64,000 nt of DNA from CAZYBU01 sp964645775 (GTDB lineage: Bacteria > Spirochaetota > UBA4802 > UBA5550): assembly GCA_964645775.1 (NCBI GenBank), contig CAZYBU010000001.1, positions 186,001-250,000 on the forward strand, read 5' to 3'. Made by a program: the position numbers and the translations under genes. Shown piece by piece: positions 16,281-23,297 of this stretch (positions are counted from its first letter, which is position 1; every line of letters starts with the position of its first letter). The notes beneath the pieces are model-generated. The model saw only the letters and a list, made by a program, of their open reading frames with translations, was not told the origin of the DNA and did not search any database.

Positions 16281-17870
16281 ATGAGTCAGAAGGAAAGAAA
16301 ATATACTGCTTGGGAAACCCTGGTCATTCGCGGGGCTTTTCTTTATGCTAACCTGCTGGTTGTTATGCTGCTTCTGGCCACAACCTTCCAGTACCTCGGA
16401 GGGACACCTGTCCGTGACATCCTGCCAACGACCCTGAGTATGGGCTTCTGCGTCTCGCTGGCCTATACAGTATTTGTTTTTAAACGTAAACGGGGGAATA
16501 CCCTTCTGCTGGAGGTCCTGGTCGTATTTCTAACATCAGCAATTATTATCTTTGCCCGTTTCAATTACGCAAATATATACGACTGGACCTATGCCGTGCA
16601 AAACGTCCACATACCGGCCATTACCCTTGTTACCCTTCTACTGGTGCAGTTCTATTATCGCAGATGGCTGTATGTAACCTTTTTCGTTATTCATTTCTCC
16701 GCCTGGGTCCTCTTCCTTGTTGTGGCCCATAATAACGGGGTGGTAATGTCCATGGATGCGCGGGTGGATGGAGAACCTTATCATGGAATAGTCTGGTTTC
16801 GACAGGTCTACCTGGTGCTTATGATGACCGTGGCAGGGTATATTGGATACAGGAATATCCCAATTATTGAAGAGTACGATTCAAGAACAGAAAGACAGAG
16901 AAAACGTCTTGAAGAGAAGTCGTGTCAGCAGGAGGAGATTGCCCGTGAGGTACAGAAACTTTCAGAAAATCTTGCGGGCCAGGTTGAACAGCAGGATGAG
17001 ATTCTTGGAAGATTTAACGAAAACCTGCAGAACCAGGCGGCAACTTTTGAACAAGTCTTTTCGTCCCTTGAGGAACTTGTGGCTTCGGCCGATACCATAG
17101 CGAACCAGTCCCGTCAGAACCTGGAGGAAGTGAATAATAATCGGGACCTCATTGTTCGTTTCCAGGAAATGAAGGAGGAGACAACAACCCGGCTCCACTC
17201 TGTCATGTCGGACATGGAAAGTTTGAGCGAACAGACAGGGAGCAGCATGGAGGAGCTCGGGAAGGTGGAGGAACTCATAGGCGGTTTCCAGGAACTTAGC
17301 GGAAAGATCGATTCCGCAACGGCGTCAATTATCGACATAGCTGAGCAGATAAACCTTCTATCTTTGAATGCCTCAATCGAGGCCGCCCGGGCGGGTGAAC
17401 ACGGAAGAGGATTTGCCGTAGTGGCGGACGAGATCGGCAAACTTGCCTCCCAGACCGGTGACAGCATCAAGGGGATTGAACAGCTCATGCACGATTACCA
17501 TGAGCAGACTTCCGCCGGAGTCCAGATTATTCACGATTCAACAGAGTCGATCGGCTCCATGATATCCGGTATCCGGGAAAAAGCCGGTTCCCTTAAAGAA
17601 CTCAGGAATACCATGGACAGGGAGCAGGAATATCTGGAAAAACTGGCAGGTCATCTTTCCCGGAATCTGGAGGTGGCGGAACAGGCCGGGATTGCCAGTG
17701 GCGAGCAGAAACTGGCCCTGGACGCCATCGCCCATTCCATTGAGTCCCTGAACAGTGAACTGAACAGTCTGGTGGAAGGAATCGATGGAATGGTAACCTC
17801 ATCCAGAAAAATAAGTGTAGACGCCGCTCATCTCCTTGAACGATCACAGCAGACGGTAAAAGATGAGTAA
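16281..17870 (+). CDS. Methyl-accepting chemotaxis protein with a multi-TM N-terminal domain
   Basis: 529 residues from ATG 16281. Six hydrophobic segments (about residues 14-205) form an integral membrane sensor instead of the usual periplasmic domain. A cytoplasmic coiled coil follows, then the conserved receptor hairpin with INLLSLNASIEAARAGEHGR and GFAVVADEIGKLA, which contacts CheW/CheA. There is no HAMP domain. Compact receptors with a polytopic sensor are typical of spirochaetes; the ligand might be membrane-dissolved or reflect membrane state (inference). Own promoter at 16227 and a hairpin terminator after it, so it is monocistronic. Confidence 0.9.
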   Translation: MSQKERKYTAWETLVIRGAFLYANLLVVMLLLATTFQYLGGTPVRDILPTTLSMGFCVSLAYTVFVFKRKRGNTLLLEVLVVFLTSAIIIFARFNYANIYDWTYAVQNVHIPAITLVTLLLVQFYYRRWLYVTFFVIHFSAWVLFLVVAHNNGVVMSMDARVDGEPYHGIVWFRQVYLVLMMTVAGYIGYRNIPIIEEYDSRTERQRKRLEEKSCQQEEIAREVQKLSENLAGQVEQQDEILGRFNENLQNQAATFEQVFSSLEELVASADTIANQSRQNLEEVNNNRDLIVRFQEMKEETTTRLHSVMSDMESLSEQTGSSMEELGKVEELIGGFQELSGKIDSATASIIDIAEQINLLSLNASIEAARAGEHGRGFAVVADEIGKLASQTGDSIKGIEQLMHDYHEQTSAGVQIIHDSTESIGSMISGIREKAGSLKELRNTMDREQEYLEKLAGHLSRNLEVAEQAGIASGEQKLALDAIAHSIESLNSELNSLVEGIDGMVTSSRKISVDAAHLLERSQQTVKDE

Positions 17871-17889
17871 GTTATTCATAAGGGAAGAT

Positions 17890-17917
17890 AAAAAATCCCG
17901 GGATGCTTCCCGGGATT
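17890..17917. terminator. Strong bidirectional terminator
   Basis: AATCCCGGGA (17894-17903) and TCCCGGGATT (17908-17917) form a perfect 10-bp stem with a TGCT loop. Six As (17890-17895) precede it, so on the minus strand the stem runs into TTTTTT, ending the small Cys-rich gene. For plus-strand transcripts leaving the chemoreceptor the following bases are AT-rich but not T-rich. Confidence 0.85.
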
Positions 17918-17939
17918 AATTGAATAGTCAATGATTATT

Positions 17940-18182
17940 TCAGCGGCATACGGTGTAGTTCGCGGCTGTAGGGCAGGATGCGGTACCCCCGATATCACAG
18001 CCTTTGTTCTTACAGTACTTTCGATCTTCCGAAGTGTCTTTTCCAGAAGGGGACTCGCAGTACTGGCAGGCGCTGCCTGATTTACAGATGTAACAGAATC
18101 CTGAACCTGCCTGGCCCTGAGTGACCATGACCATGGATGCCGTGAAGAGTAAGAAACTGAGAGTTACGAGAATTTTTTTCAT
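17940..18182 (-). CDS. Small secreted cysteine-rich protein
   Basis: 80 residues. Residues 1-25 are a signal peptide (MKKILVTLSFLLFTASMVMV, cut probably after GQA), leaving a mature peptide of about 55 residues with eight cysteines: two CxxC pairs near its start (CYIC, CQYC), then single cysteines in YCKNKGC, SCPT and at the last-but-one residue. The even number suggests four disulfides or metal binding. Strong GGGAGGAT ribosome-binding site. It has its own promoter and terminator, so it is expressed alone. No family was recognised. It diverges from the diguanylate cyclase gene. Confidence 0.75.
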   Translation of the reverse strand: MKKILVTLSFLLFTASMVMVTQGQAGSGFCYICKSGSACQYCESPSGKDTSEDRKYCKNKGCDIGGTASCPTAANYTVCR

Positions 18183-18211
18183 CGGATATCCTCCCGATAT
18201 TAATTAACCTT

Positions 18212-18240
18212 ATCAGGTACAATTACTGCCCGGATGTCAA
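18212..18240 (-). promoter_or_regulatory. Promoter of the Cys-rich secreted protein gene
   Basis: On the minus strand, a perfect TTGACA (complement of 18235-18240), a 17-bp spacer and CCTGAT (complement of 18212-18217). The start codon at 18182 is about 30 nt downstream. Confidence 0.45.
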
Positions 18241-18386
18241 ATGTAAAAGTTACCGGAGACAGGCAAATTATATTTCCAGAATGGTAAAAAAATCATGCTG
18301 GACGGTTTTTTTGCTTGTCTGCTGATACTTTTTGCCGTAAAAATGAACACTGTTCGTACAATATATACTTTCTGGTGAGCGGATAT

Positions 18387-19172
18387 ATGCAAACAAATTA
18401 TGAATCGGGAATAGAGAGTGACACGTCTGCCCGAAACCTGAGTCTGCAGGTAATTCGGAGGGTTATGGAATCTCAGGATATTCCTGAGAGTACAGCGACA
18501 GATATTCTCAATACCCTGATACAGATTGATCAACAATGTGAACACCTGGACAGAAGTCTCAGGAATTGCCAGGAGCTTTCCCGCATTGATGACAGAACAG
18601 GACTTTTAAAGTTTAATCCCCATCATCTCACACAGATTGTTAAACAGGTAACCCGCTATATCAAAAATGAGAATAGCCGGGAATTCTATGTAAGCCTGGT
18701 CCGTTTTGATATAGATGATTTCTCAAAGATTAATAATCTATACGGCCATGAGGCCGGTGACAGAATACTCATGGATGTTGCCGGAAGGATTGTGAACAAT
18801 TCCCGTCCCACGGATTATATTATACGATACGGGGGAGAGGAATTTGACGCCCTGCTCCCTGCAACAGATGAAGCCGGTGTCTATGAATACCTTGTAAAAA
18901 TTTTCTCCGTACTGGAAACCGAACCCTTTTTTGTACAGGGCAGGTCCATACCCGTAACCCTTAGCGCGGGCGCTACCTTTTATCGCTGTGTTCTTTGCTG
19001 CAACAGTTGCCTTGATGAAAATAGCTACGTGGAAAAATATTTGCAGCTTCAGCAGGAGGCGGATGACGCTCTCTATGAAGCGAAGCATATGGGTAAATCC
19101 AACTTTCGGGTATACAGACCCGGAAGGAGGGAGTACTACGAAACCTGCCGCAGGCATTACGCCGAAGGGTAA
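18387..19172 (+). CDS. Diguanylate cyclase (GGDEF) with a CxxCCxxC insert
   Basis: Makes cyclic-di-GMP from two GTP. 261 residues from ATG 18387, preceded by GGTGAG; an upstream TTG extension lacks a ribosome-binding site. Residues 1-75 are helical with no named sensor. The GGDEF domain holds SRIDDRTGLLKFN, FDIDDFSKINNLYGH and the active-site GGEEF, with RPTD five residues upstream matching the product-inhibition I-site (RxxD). A cysteine cluster C201, C204, C205, C208 lies between the SAGAT strand and the ADDALYEAKHMGKSNF end of the domain; it is not a usual part of GGDEF and may bind metal (inference). Confidence 0.9.
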   Translation: MQTNYESGIESDTSARNLSLQVIRRVMESQDIPESTATDILNTLIQIDQQCEHLDRSLRNCQELSRIDDRTGLLKFNPHHLTQIVKQVTRYIKNENSREFYVSLVRFDIDDFSKINNLYGHEAGDRILMDVAGRIVNNSRPTDYIIRYGGEEFDALLPATDEAGVYEYLVKIFSVLETEPFFVQGRSIPVTLSAGATFYRCVLCCNSCLDENSYVEKYLQLQQEADDALYEAKHMGKSNFRVYRPGRREYYETCRRHYAEG

Positions 19173-19176
19173 TTAT

Positions 19177-19896
19177 CTATTTATCGAACCACGCGTAGTT
19201 CAGGTTACGACCCCTGTCTCCTTTTCTGTGACTGAAGAAATCAACATTTTCCTTAAGGGTGCAGCGCCCTGAATTGAACAGATGATTTTTCGGGATACCC
19301 TGTTCCAATACCTGGTCGGCAATGGCTCCCGGCAGATCGAGAAGAAATGCGTCGCCAGATGGACGTATATGGTCCGGGAAATACTTTGCCACGTCTTCAC
19401 GCACCTCGTATGAATCGGGTCCAATACCGGGCAGAATGGCTGCCTGCAAAACGGCGGGGTCTGATCCGAATCGGTTTTTCATCAGATCGAGAACTTTGCC
19501 TGTGATATTGAGGCGGGTGGAACGCCATCCTGAATGAACCATGGCCAAAATCGGGATTTCCGGATCAAAGATCATGACCGGGATGCAGTCTGCGGTGCGA
19601 ATAACAAGTACCTCTCCCGGTCGGGAAGTTATAAGGGCGTCCCCCTCCCCGGCCGCCGACCGGTTGCCGGTATTCGGATTGGTGGGTACCGGCAGTATGG
19701 TGTCCCCGTGGACCTGTCGGAGAAAATGAATGGATTCAGGCCCGATTCCGGAGAGCCCGGAGAGGAGGGACTTTTCCCTTTCCCTGAGCGGTTCATCCTG
19801 CTTGAAATCGACGGCATTCCTTCCCGCGATGCAGCAATGAAGAGAAGAATGGGTCTCTGTCAGGAGCCATATACTGTCCCTGGATGTAAGTTCCAT
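19177..19896 (-). CDS. pgeF: Peptidoglycan-editing factor / purine nucleoside phosphorylase-like protein (YfiH family)
   Basis: Laccase-domain DUF152 protein, 239 residues. Conserved metal-site motifs are intact: RQVHGD, RTADCIPV, MVHSGWRST and the terminal FFSHRKGDRGR. E. coli YfiH (PgeF) removes wrongly incorporated L-Ser from cell-wall precursors, and relatives have adenosine deaminase/phosphorylase or multicopper oxidase activity. It lies third in a minus-strand run (unknown protein, PHP phosphatase, pgeF), with one base between it and the gene before. The diguanylate cyclase ends only 4 bp from it, tail to tail. Confidence 0.9.
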   Translation of the reverse strand: MELTSRDSIWLLTETHSSLHCCIAGRNAVDFKQDEPLREREKSLLSGLSGIGPESIHFLRQVHGDTILPVPTNPNTGNRSAAGEGDALITSRPGEVLVIRTADCIPVMIFDPEIPILAMVHSGWRSTRLNITGKVLDLMKNRFGSDPAVLQAAILPGIGPDSYEVREDVAKYFPDHIRPSGDAFLLDLPGAIADQVLEQGIPKNHLFNSGRCTLKENVDFFSHRKGDRGRNLNYAWFDK

Positions 19897-19897
19897 G

Positions 19898-20692
19898 TTA
19901 AAGGGGAATATCGTACCGTTTTCGTTTATGGAAGCCGGATATATTTCTGTATCCGGTCTTCTTCAGTTTATTGACCGCGAGTTCAAAATGCTGGCCTACC
20001 TGTTCCGGAGCGTGAGCGTCTGAAGAGAGGGTAATGGGAACATTGTGGCGGAAAAGAATCTCCAGAATATCATCGGAAGGGTAGATCTCTTTTACCGGTT
20101 TAATCATGCCGGCCGTGTTCATCTCCACGGAAATGCCGAGCTCTCCTGCACGGCGGGCAATCCTCTCGAGAAGCTCCGTAGGCTGCTTTTCGGGCCTGTA
20201 GCCAAACTTTTTCATCAGGTCCAGGTGTCCAATTATCTGGAAGAGCCTCGATTCCACCAGACTGAGAATGATGCTGTAGTAGCGGTAGTAGACCTCGTCA
20301 AGATCCCTGTTTTCGAATTCCTCCACGTAGTCACCGTGGTCAAAGGGCCAGCTGCCCAGGAAGTGGCACGAACCTATGAGAAAATCGAGCCTCGAGTCCG
20401 TGAAATAGCGGCGAGAGAAGGTTGTCTCCAGGGGGTAGTCGACCTCGAAACCGATTCGAACCTCGATTTTTCCATCGTATCGCTTTTTAACCGTCTGGAT
20501 ATCGGTTATATACTCTTCAGTCTCTTCCGGTTTCATGGTGATGCCTTCCCTTCGGGGAAGGGGGATGGGGGCGTGATCGGCGAAGCCGATTTCGGAAAAA
20601 CCGAGTTCCAGGGCCTCCTCCACGTATTCGAAGGGTTCGCCTGTGGCGTGACCACAACGTGGAGTATGGATATGGTAACTGGTGAGGCCCAT
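19898..20692 (-). CDS. PHP-domain histidinol-phosphatase-like hydrolase
   Basis: 264-residue PHP metal-dependent phosphoesterase, closest in layout to the HisJ/HisK histidinol-phosphatases of Gram-positive bacteria. Metal motifs: H7xH9 in SYHIHTPRCGHATGEP, GFADHAP, a GFEVDY carboxylate, IGSCHFLG, IIGHLDLMKKFG, and the closing SSDAH. No other histidine-biosynthesis gene is in the window, so a role in histidine synthesis is likely from the family but not supported by context. Its ATG overlaps the stop of the preceding gene, and pgeF follows after one base. Confidence 0.85.
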   Translation of the reverse strand: MGLTSYHIHTPRCGHATGEPFEYVEEALELGFSEIGFADHAPIPLPRREGITMKPEETEEYITDIQTVKKRYDGKIEVRIGFEVDYPLETTFSRRYFTDSRLDFLIGSCHFLGSWPFDHGDYVEEFENRDLDEVYYRYYSIILSLVESRLFQIIGHLDLMKKFGYRPEKQPTELLERIARRAGELGISVEMNTAGMIKPVKEIYPSDDILEILFRHNVPITLSSDAHAPEQVGQHFELAVNKLKKTGYRNISGFHKRKRYDIPL

Positions 20693-21321
20693 CAGTAGCC
20701 GTTGCGTGAATAAAGACAGGAAAGATCGATCAGTTCCCTGTATGACAGGCTTGTCTGAACATCGTGGGTAAAACAGAAAGACTGGGTTTTTTCAGGACTG
20801 TTTTTCGCCAGGATAGAGAGGATATACCATAGAGGGTCACCTTTTACGCCGGAATGATTTTCCGGTTCAGGATGATCGGCCGGAGTAAGTTTGCCGGTTC
20901 GCAGTTTGCGGGTGGAAACCGTGCCCGAGAAACGTTCCCGGTCGAAAAGATAGGTTACCAGAGTTTTCCTTTCGGGCAGGTACAGGGCCATGAGTTCCGT
21001 GCCGCCTGTTTCTACATACCTGGGGCGCAGGATGAGATTCCTGATGGCCTTCAGGTCTTCTTTCTCAGGGTAAAGGGAAAGAATTGATCGGACCCTGTCT
21101 GTTGTGGGCAGGAGACCCATCCTGCTAAAATGTCTAACCGGTGAATAGAGGGTTACGGAACCTCTATCGTGCCTGTATGTATCTTTTCGATAAAGAGGAT
21201 CAAAACGGGAAGTTATGATCTCAGAAACATTATCATATACTTCTTCCTCGATGGATATGAGAGTAGTATTATCCCGGGATGGGAGTGAATCATTAATGTA
21301 ATATTCTCGTATATCAAACAT
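20692..21321 (-). CDS. Conserved protein of unknown function
   Basis: 209 residues, not recognised. Soluble, with no signal peptide or membrane segment. Mixed alpha/beta composition with a central strand-rich part (ELMALYLPERKTLVTYLFDR) that may be a beta sheet; no catalytic motif stands out. It is the first gene of a run with the PHP phosphatase (ATGA overlap) and pgeF. A promoter-like block at 21360-21379 precedes it, shared with the STAS gene upstream. Function cannot be assigned. Confidence 0.7.
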   Translation of the reverse strand: MFDIREYYINDSLPSRDNTTLISIEEEVYDNVSEIITSRFDPLYRKDTYRHDRGSVTLYSPVRHFSRMGLLPTTDRVRSILSLYPEKEDLKAIRNLILRPRYVETGGTELMALYLPERKTLVTYLFDRERFSGTVSTRKLRTGKLTPADHPEPENHSGVKGDPLWYILSILAKNSPEKTQSFCFTHDVQTSLSYRELIDLSCLYSRNGY

Positions 21322-21359
21322 GATTTTCTCGACTCAAAAGTTTAAGGTAGATATGTGAA

Positions 21360-21379
21360 AGCGGAGGTGTCAAACAAAA
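21360..21379 (-). promoter_or_regulatory. Promoter-like block, copy 1 (TTTTGTTTGACA element)
   Basis: On the minus strand this reads TTTTGTTTGACACCTCCGCT, with a perfect -35 TTGACA. A second copy at 21769-21788 differs at only two of 20 positions. It lies about 40-60 nt before the start of the 20692-21321 gene. No good -10 lies at 17 bp. Confidence 0.5.
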
Positions 21380-21390
21380 AAGGGTGAGGT

Positions 21391-21720
21391 TCATACAGAA
21401 CCGCATACTTCTTCAATGTTTTCATAAATGGGGATAACCTCGGATATTCCCGTAACGGTTAGAAGTTCTTTAATGAAAGGGTTCGCTCCGGAGAGTGCTA
21501 TGTCACCTTCATTGTTCTGATGGTTTCGTCGCGCGAGTACGAAAAGCCTGAGACCTGAGCTATTCATATAGGTTGTTTTATTACAATTGAGTATTACATA
21601 TTTGCCCTCTGCATCACCGATGGCATGTAAGGTCTCACGTTCGAGCTGATTAATATTGGATGAATCGATTCGTTCAGGAAGATGAATGATAAGAAATCTG
21701 TCTTTTTTTTCTGTTTTCAC
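21391..21720 (-). CDS. STAS-domain anti-sigma factor antagonist
   Basis: 109 residues, a single STAS domain (SpoIIAA/RsbV type). The conserved phosphorylation loop is present in TTYMNSSGLRLF, where the first serine after asparagine is the usual kinase target. Such proteins, when unphosphorylated, sequester an anti-sigma factor/kinase and free a sigma factor. No partner kinase or phosphatase is in the window. It is a single gene with its own promoter-like block (21769-21788). Confidence 0.88.
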   Translation of the reverse strand: MKTEKKDRFLIIHLPERIDSSNINQLERETLHAIGDAEGKYVILNCNKTTYMNSSGLRLFVLARRNHQNNEGDIALSGANPFIKELLTVTGISEVIPIYENIEEVCGSV

Positions 21721-21768
21721 TAAAAGCGCTCGAGTAGAAATTATTAGATCATATTAATTCAAATATGG

Positions 21769-21788
21769 AGCAGAGATGTCAAACAAAA
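21769..21788 (-). promoter_or_regulatory. Promoter-like block, copy 2 (TTTTGTTTGACA element)
   Basis: On the minus strand this reads TTTTGTTTGACATCTCTGCT, with a perfect TTGACA -35 and 18 of 20 bases shared with copy 1 at 21360. It precedes the STAS gene start (21720) by about 50 nt. The sharing suggests the two transcription units are co-controlled. Confidence 0.5.
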
Positions 21789-21857
21789 TTTACAGAGATC
21801 AACCCTCCAGGGGGCAACCGCATCTAATGACGGAATATGAGATCACAGGAAAAACGG

Positions 21858-23297
21858 TTATCTGGTATCCCGGTTTTCATCGGAGAGGTACCTGTGAATA
21901 GCTTCAGCCGCTTCCCTCCCTTCATGGATGGCCCAGACCACCAGAGAGGCTCCCCTGTGGGAATCACCGGCCGCAAACACACCTTTTCGGTTCGTCATCC
22001 AATTTTCGTCTACCTTTATGTTTCCTCTGCTGTCGAGGGTAAGGTCAAGAGTGGAGACTGGACCCTCGTGTTCCACATGTACAAAACCCATAGCCAGGAA
22101 GACAACGTCCGCTTTCAGTTCAAACTCGGATCCGGGCACTTCCTTCATCCGCATTTGTCCCGATTCGTCCTCGGCCCATTCCACCTTTACGGCCTCTATG
22201 GATTCGACTCGTCCATCGCTTCCAGTGAACTTTTTTGTGAGTACGTTCCACATCCTTTCGCAGCCTTCTTCATGGGAACTGGAGATCTTAAGCAGGCGGG
22301 GCCAGAGGGGCCAGGGTTCCTGGTCGGTTCTGTGTTCCGGGGGTTTTGACATAAGCTCAATCTGGGTCACGCTTTTCGCCGCTTTGCGGTTGGCTGTTCC
22401 CACGCAGTCGGAACCGGTATCTCCTCCTCCGATGACCACCACGTTCTTTCCCATGACGTGTATCTGCTCATGGGCCGGGATGTCATCGCCCCGGACGATT
22501 CGGTTCTGCTGTTTCAGATATTCCATGGCGAAGTGGATACCTGAAAGCTCCCTGCCTTCTATGGGAAGGTCACGGGCCGTACGCGCGCCGATTGTCATAC
22601 AGATAGCGTCCGATTCTTCCAGGATTTTTTCCACGGGGAGGTCTGTCCCAACCCGGACGCCTGTCTTGAATATGATTCCTTCCTCTTCCATGAGAGAGAG
22701 TCTTCGGTCTACGATCCGCTTTTCAAGCTTGAAGTCAGGTATGCCGAAGCGAAGGTATCCTCCCACCTGGTCGTCAGCCTCGTAGAGAGTGGTGGTATGT
22801 CCATTTCGGTTCAAAATGTCGGCGCAGGCCATACCGGCCGGACCTCCGCCGATAACGGCCACTCTGTTACCGGTTCTTGTTTTCGGAGGTTCCGCTTTGA
22901 CATATCCTTCAGCGAATGCTTTTTCGATGACGTCCAGTTCGTTATTACGGATAGTAATCGGAAGGTCATTGATGGAAAGAACACAGGATGCCTCGCAGGG
23001 AGCCGGACACACCCGGCCTGTAAACTCGGGAAAGTTGTTTGTTTCCTGCAGGTTCCGACAGGCTTCCTCCCAGTCGCCCCGGAAGAGACTGTCCTGCCAT
23101 TCCGGCATGATGTTACCTACGGGACATCCCCAGTGACAGAAGGGAACCCCGCAGTCCATGCAACGGGATGCCTGAAGCATTCTCTGGTCTTCAGGAAGCT
23201 GCTTCTCCACCTCCGAGTAGTCGTTTACCCGTTCTTCCACGGGTCGGTAGCCCGCTTCCTGCCGCTTTATTGTTAGAAATCCCCTGGGATCACCCAT
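21858..23297 (-). CDS. gltD: Glutamate synthase (NADPH) small subunit
   Basis: Beta subunit of NADPH-GOGAT; passes electrons from NADPH through FAD and Fe-S clusters to GltB. 479 residues from ATG 23297 (GGAGG before it); the longer frame has no ribosome-binding site and runs inside gltB. The N-terminal cluster region has CMDCGVPFCHWGCPVGN and CPAPCEASC; the FAD site is GGGPAGMACADIL and the NADPH site GGGDTGSDCVGTA; the C terminus has GVFAAGDSHRGASLVVWA. It overlaps gltB by 8 bp (23290-23297). Confidence 0.97.
   Translation of the reverse strand: MGDPRGFLTIKRQEAGYRPVEERVNDYSEVEKQLPEDQRMLQASRCMDCGVPFCHWGCPVGNIMPEWQDSLFRGDWEEACRNLQETNNFPEFTGRVCPAPCEASCVLSINDLPITIRNNELDVIEKAFAEGYVKAEPPKTRTGNRVAVIGGGPAGMACADILNRNGHTTTLYEADDQVGGYLRFGIPDFKLEKRIVDRRLSLMEEEGIIFKTGVRVGTDLPVEKILEESDAICMTIGARTARDLPIEGRELSGIHFAMEYLKQQNRIVRGDDIPAHEQIHVMGKNVVVIGGGDTGSDCVGTANRKAAKSVTQIELMSKPPEHRTDQEPWPLWPRLLKISSSHEEGCERMWNVLTKKFTGSDGRVESIEAVKVEWAEDESGQMRMKEVPGSEFELKADVVFLAMGFVHVEHEGPVSTLDLTLDSRGNIKVDENWMTNRKGVFAAGDSHRGASLVVWAIHEGREAAEAIHRYLSDENRDTR

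Noticed and set aside
18315..18386. TTG-started extension of the diguanylate cyclase
   Set aside because: No ribosome-binding site; it runs through the promoter-like region. ATG 18387 has GGTGAG.
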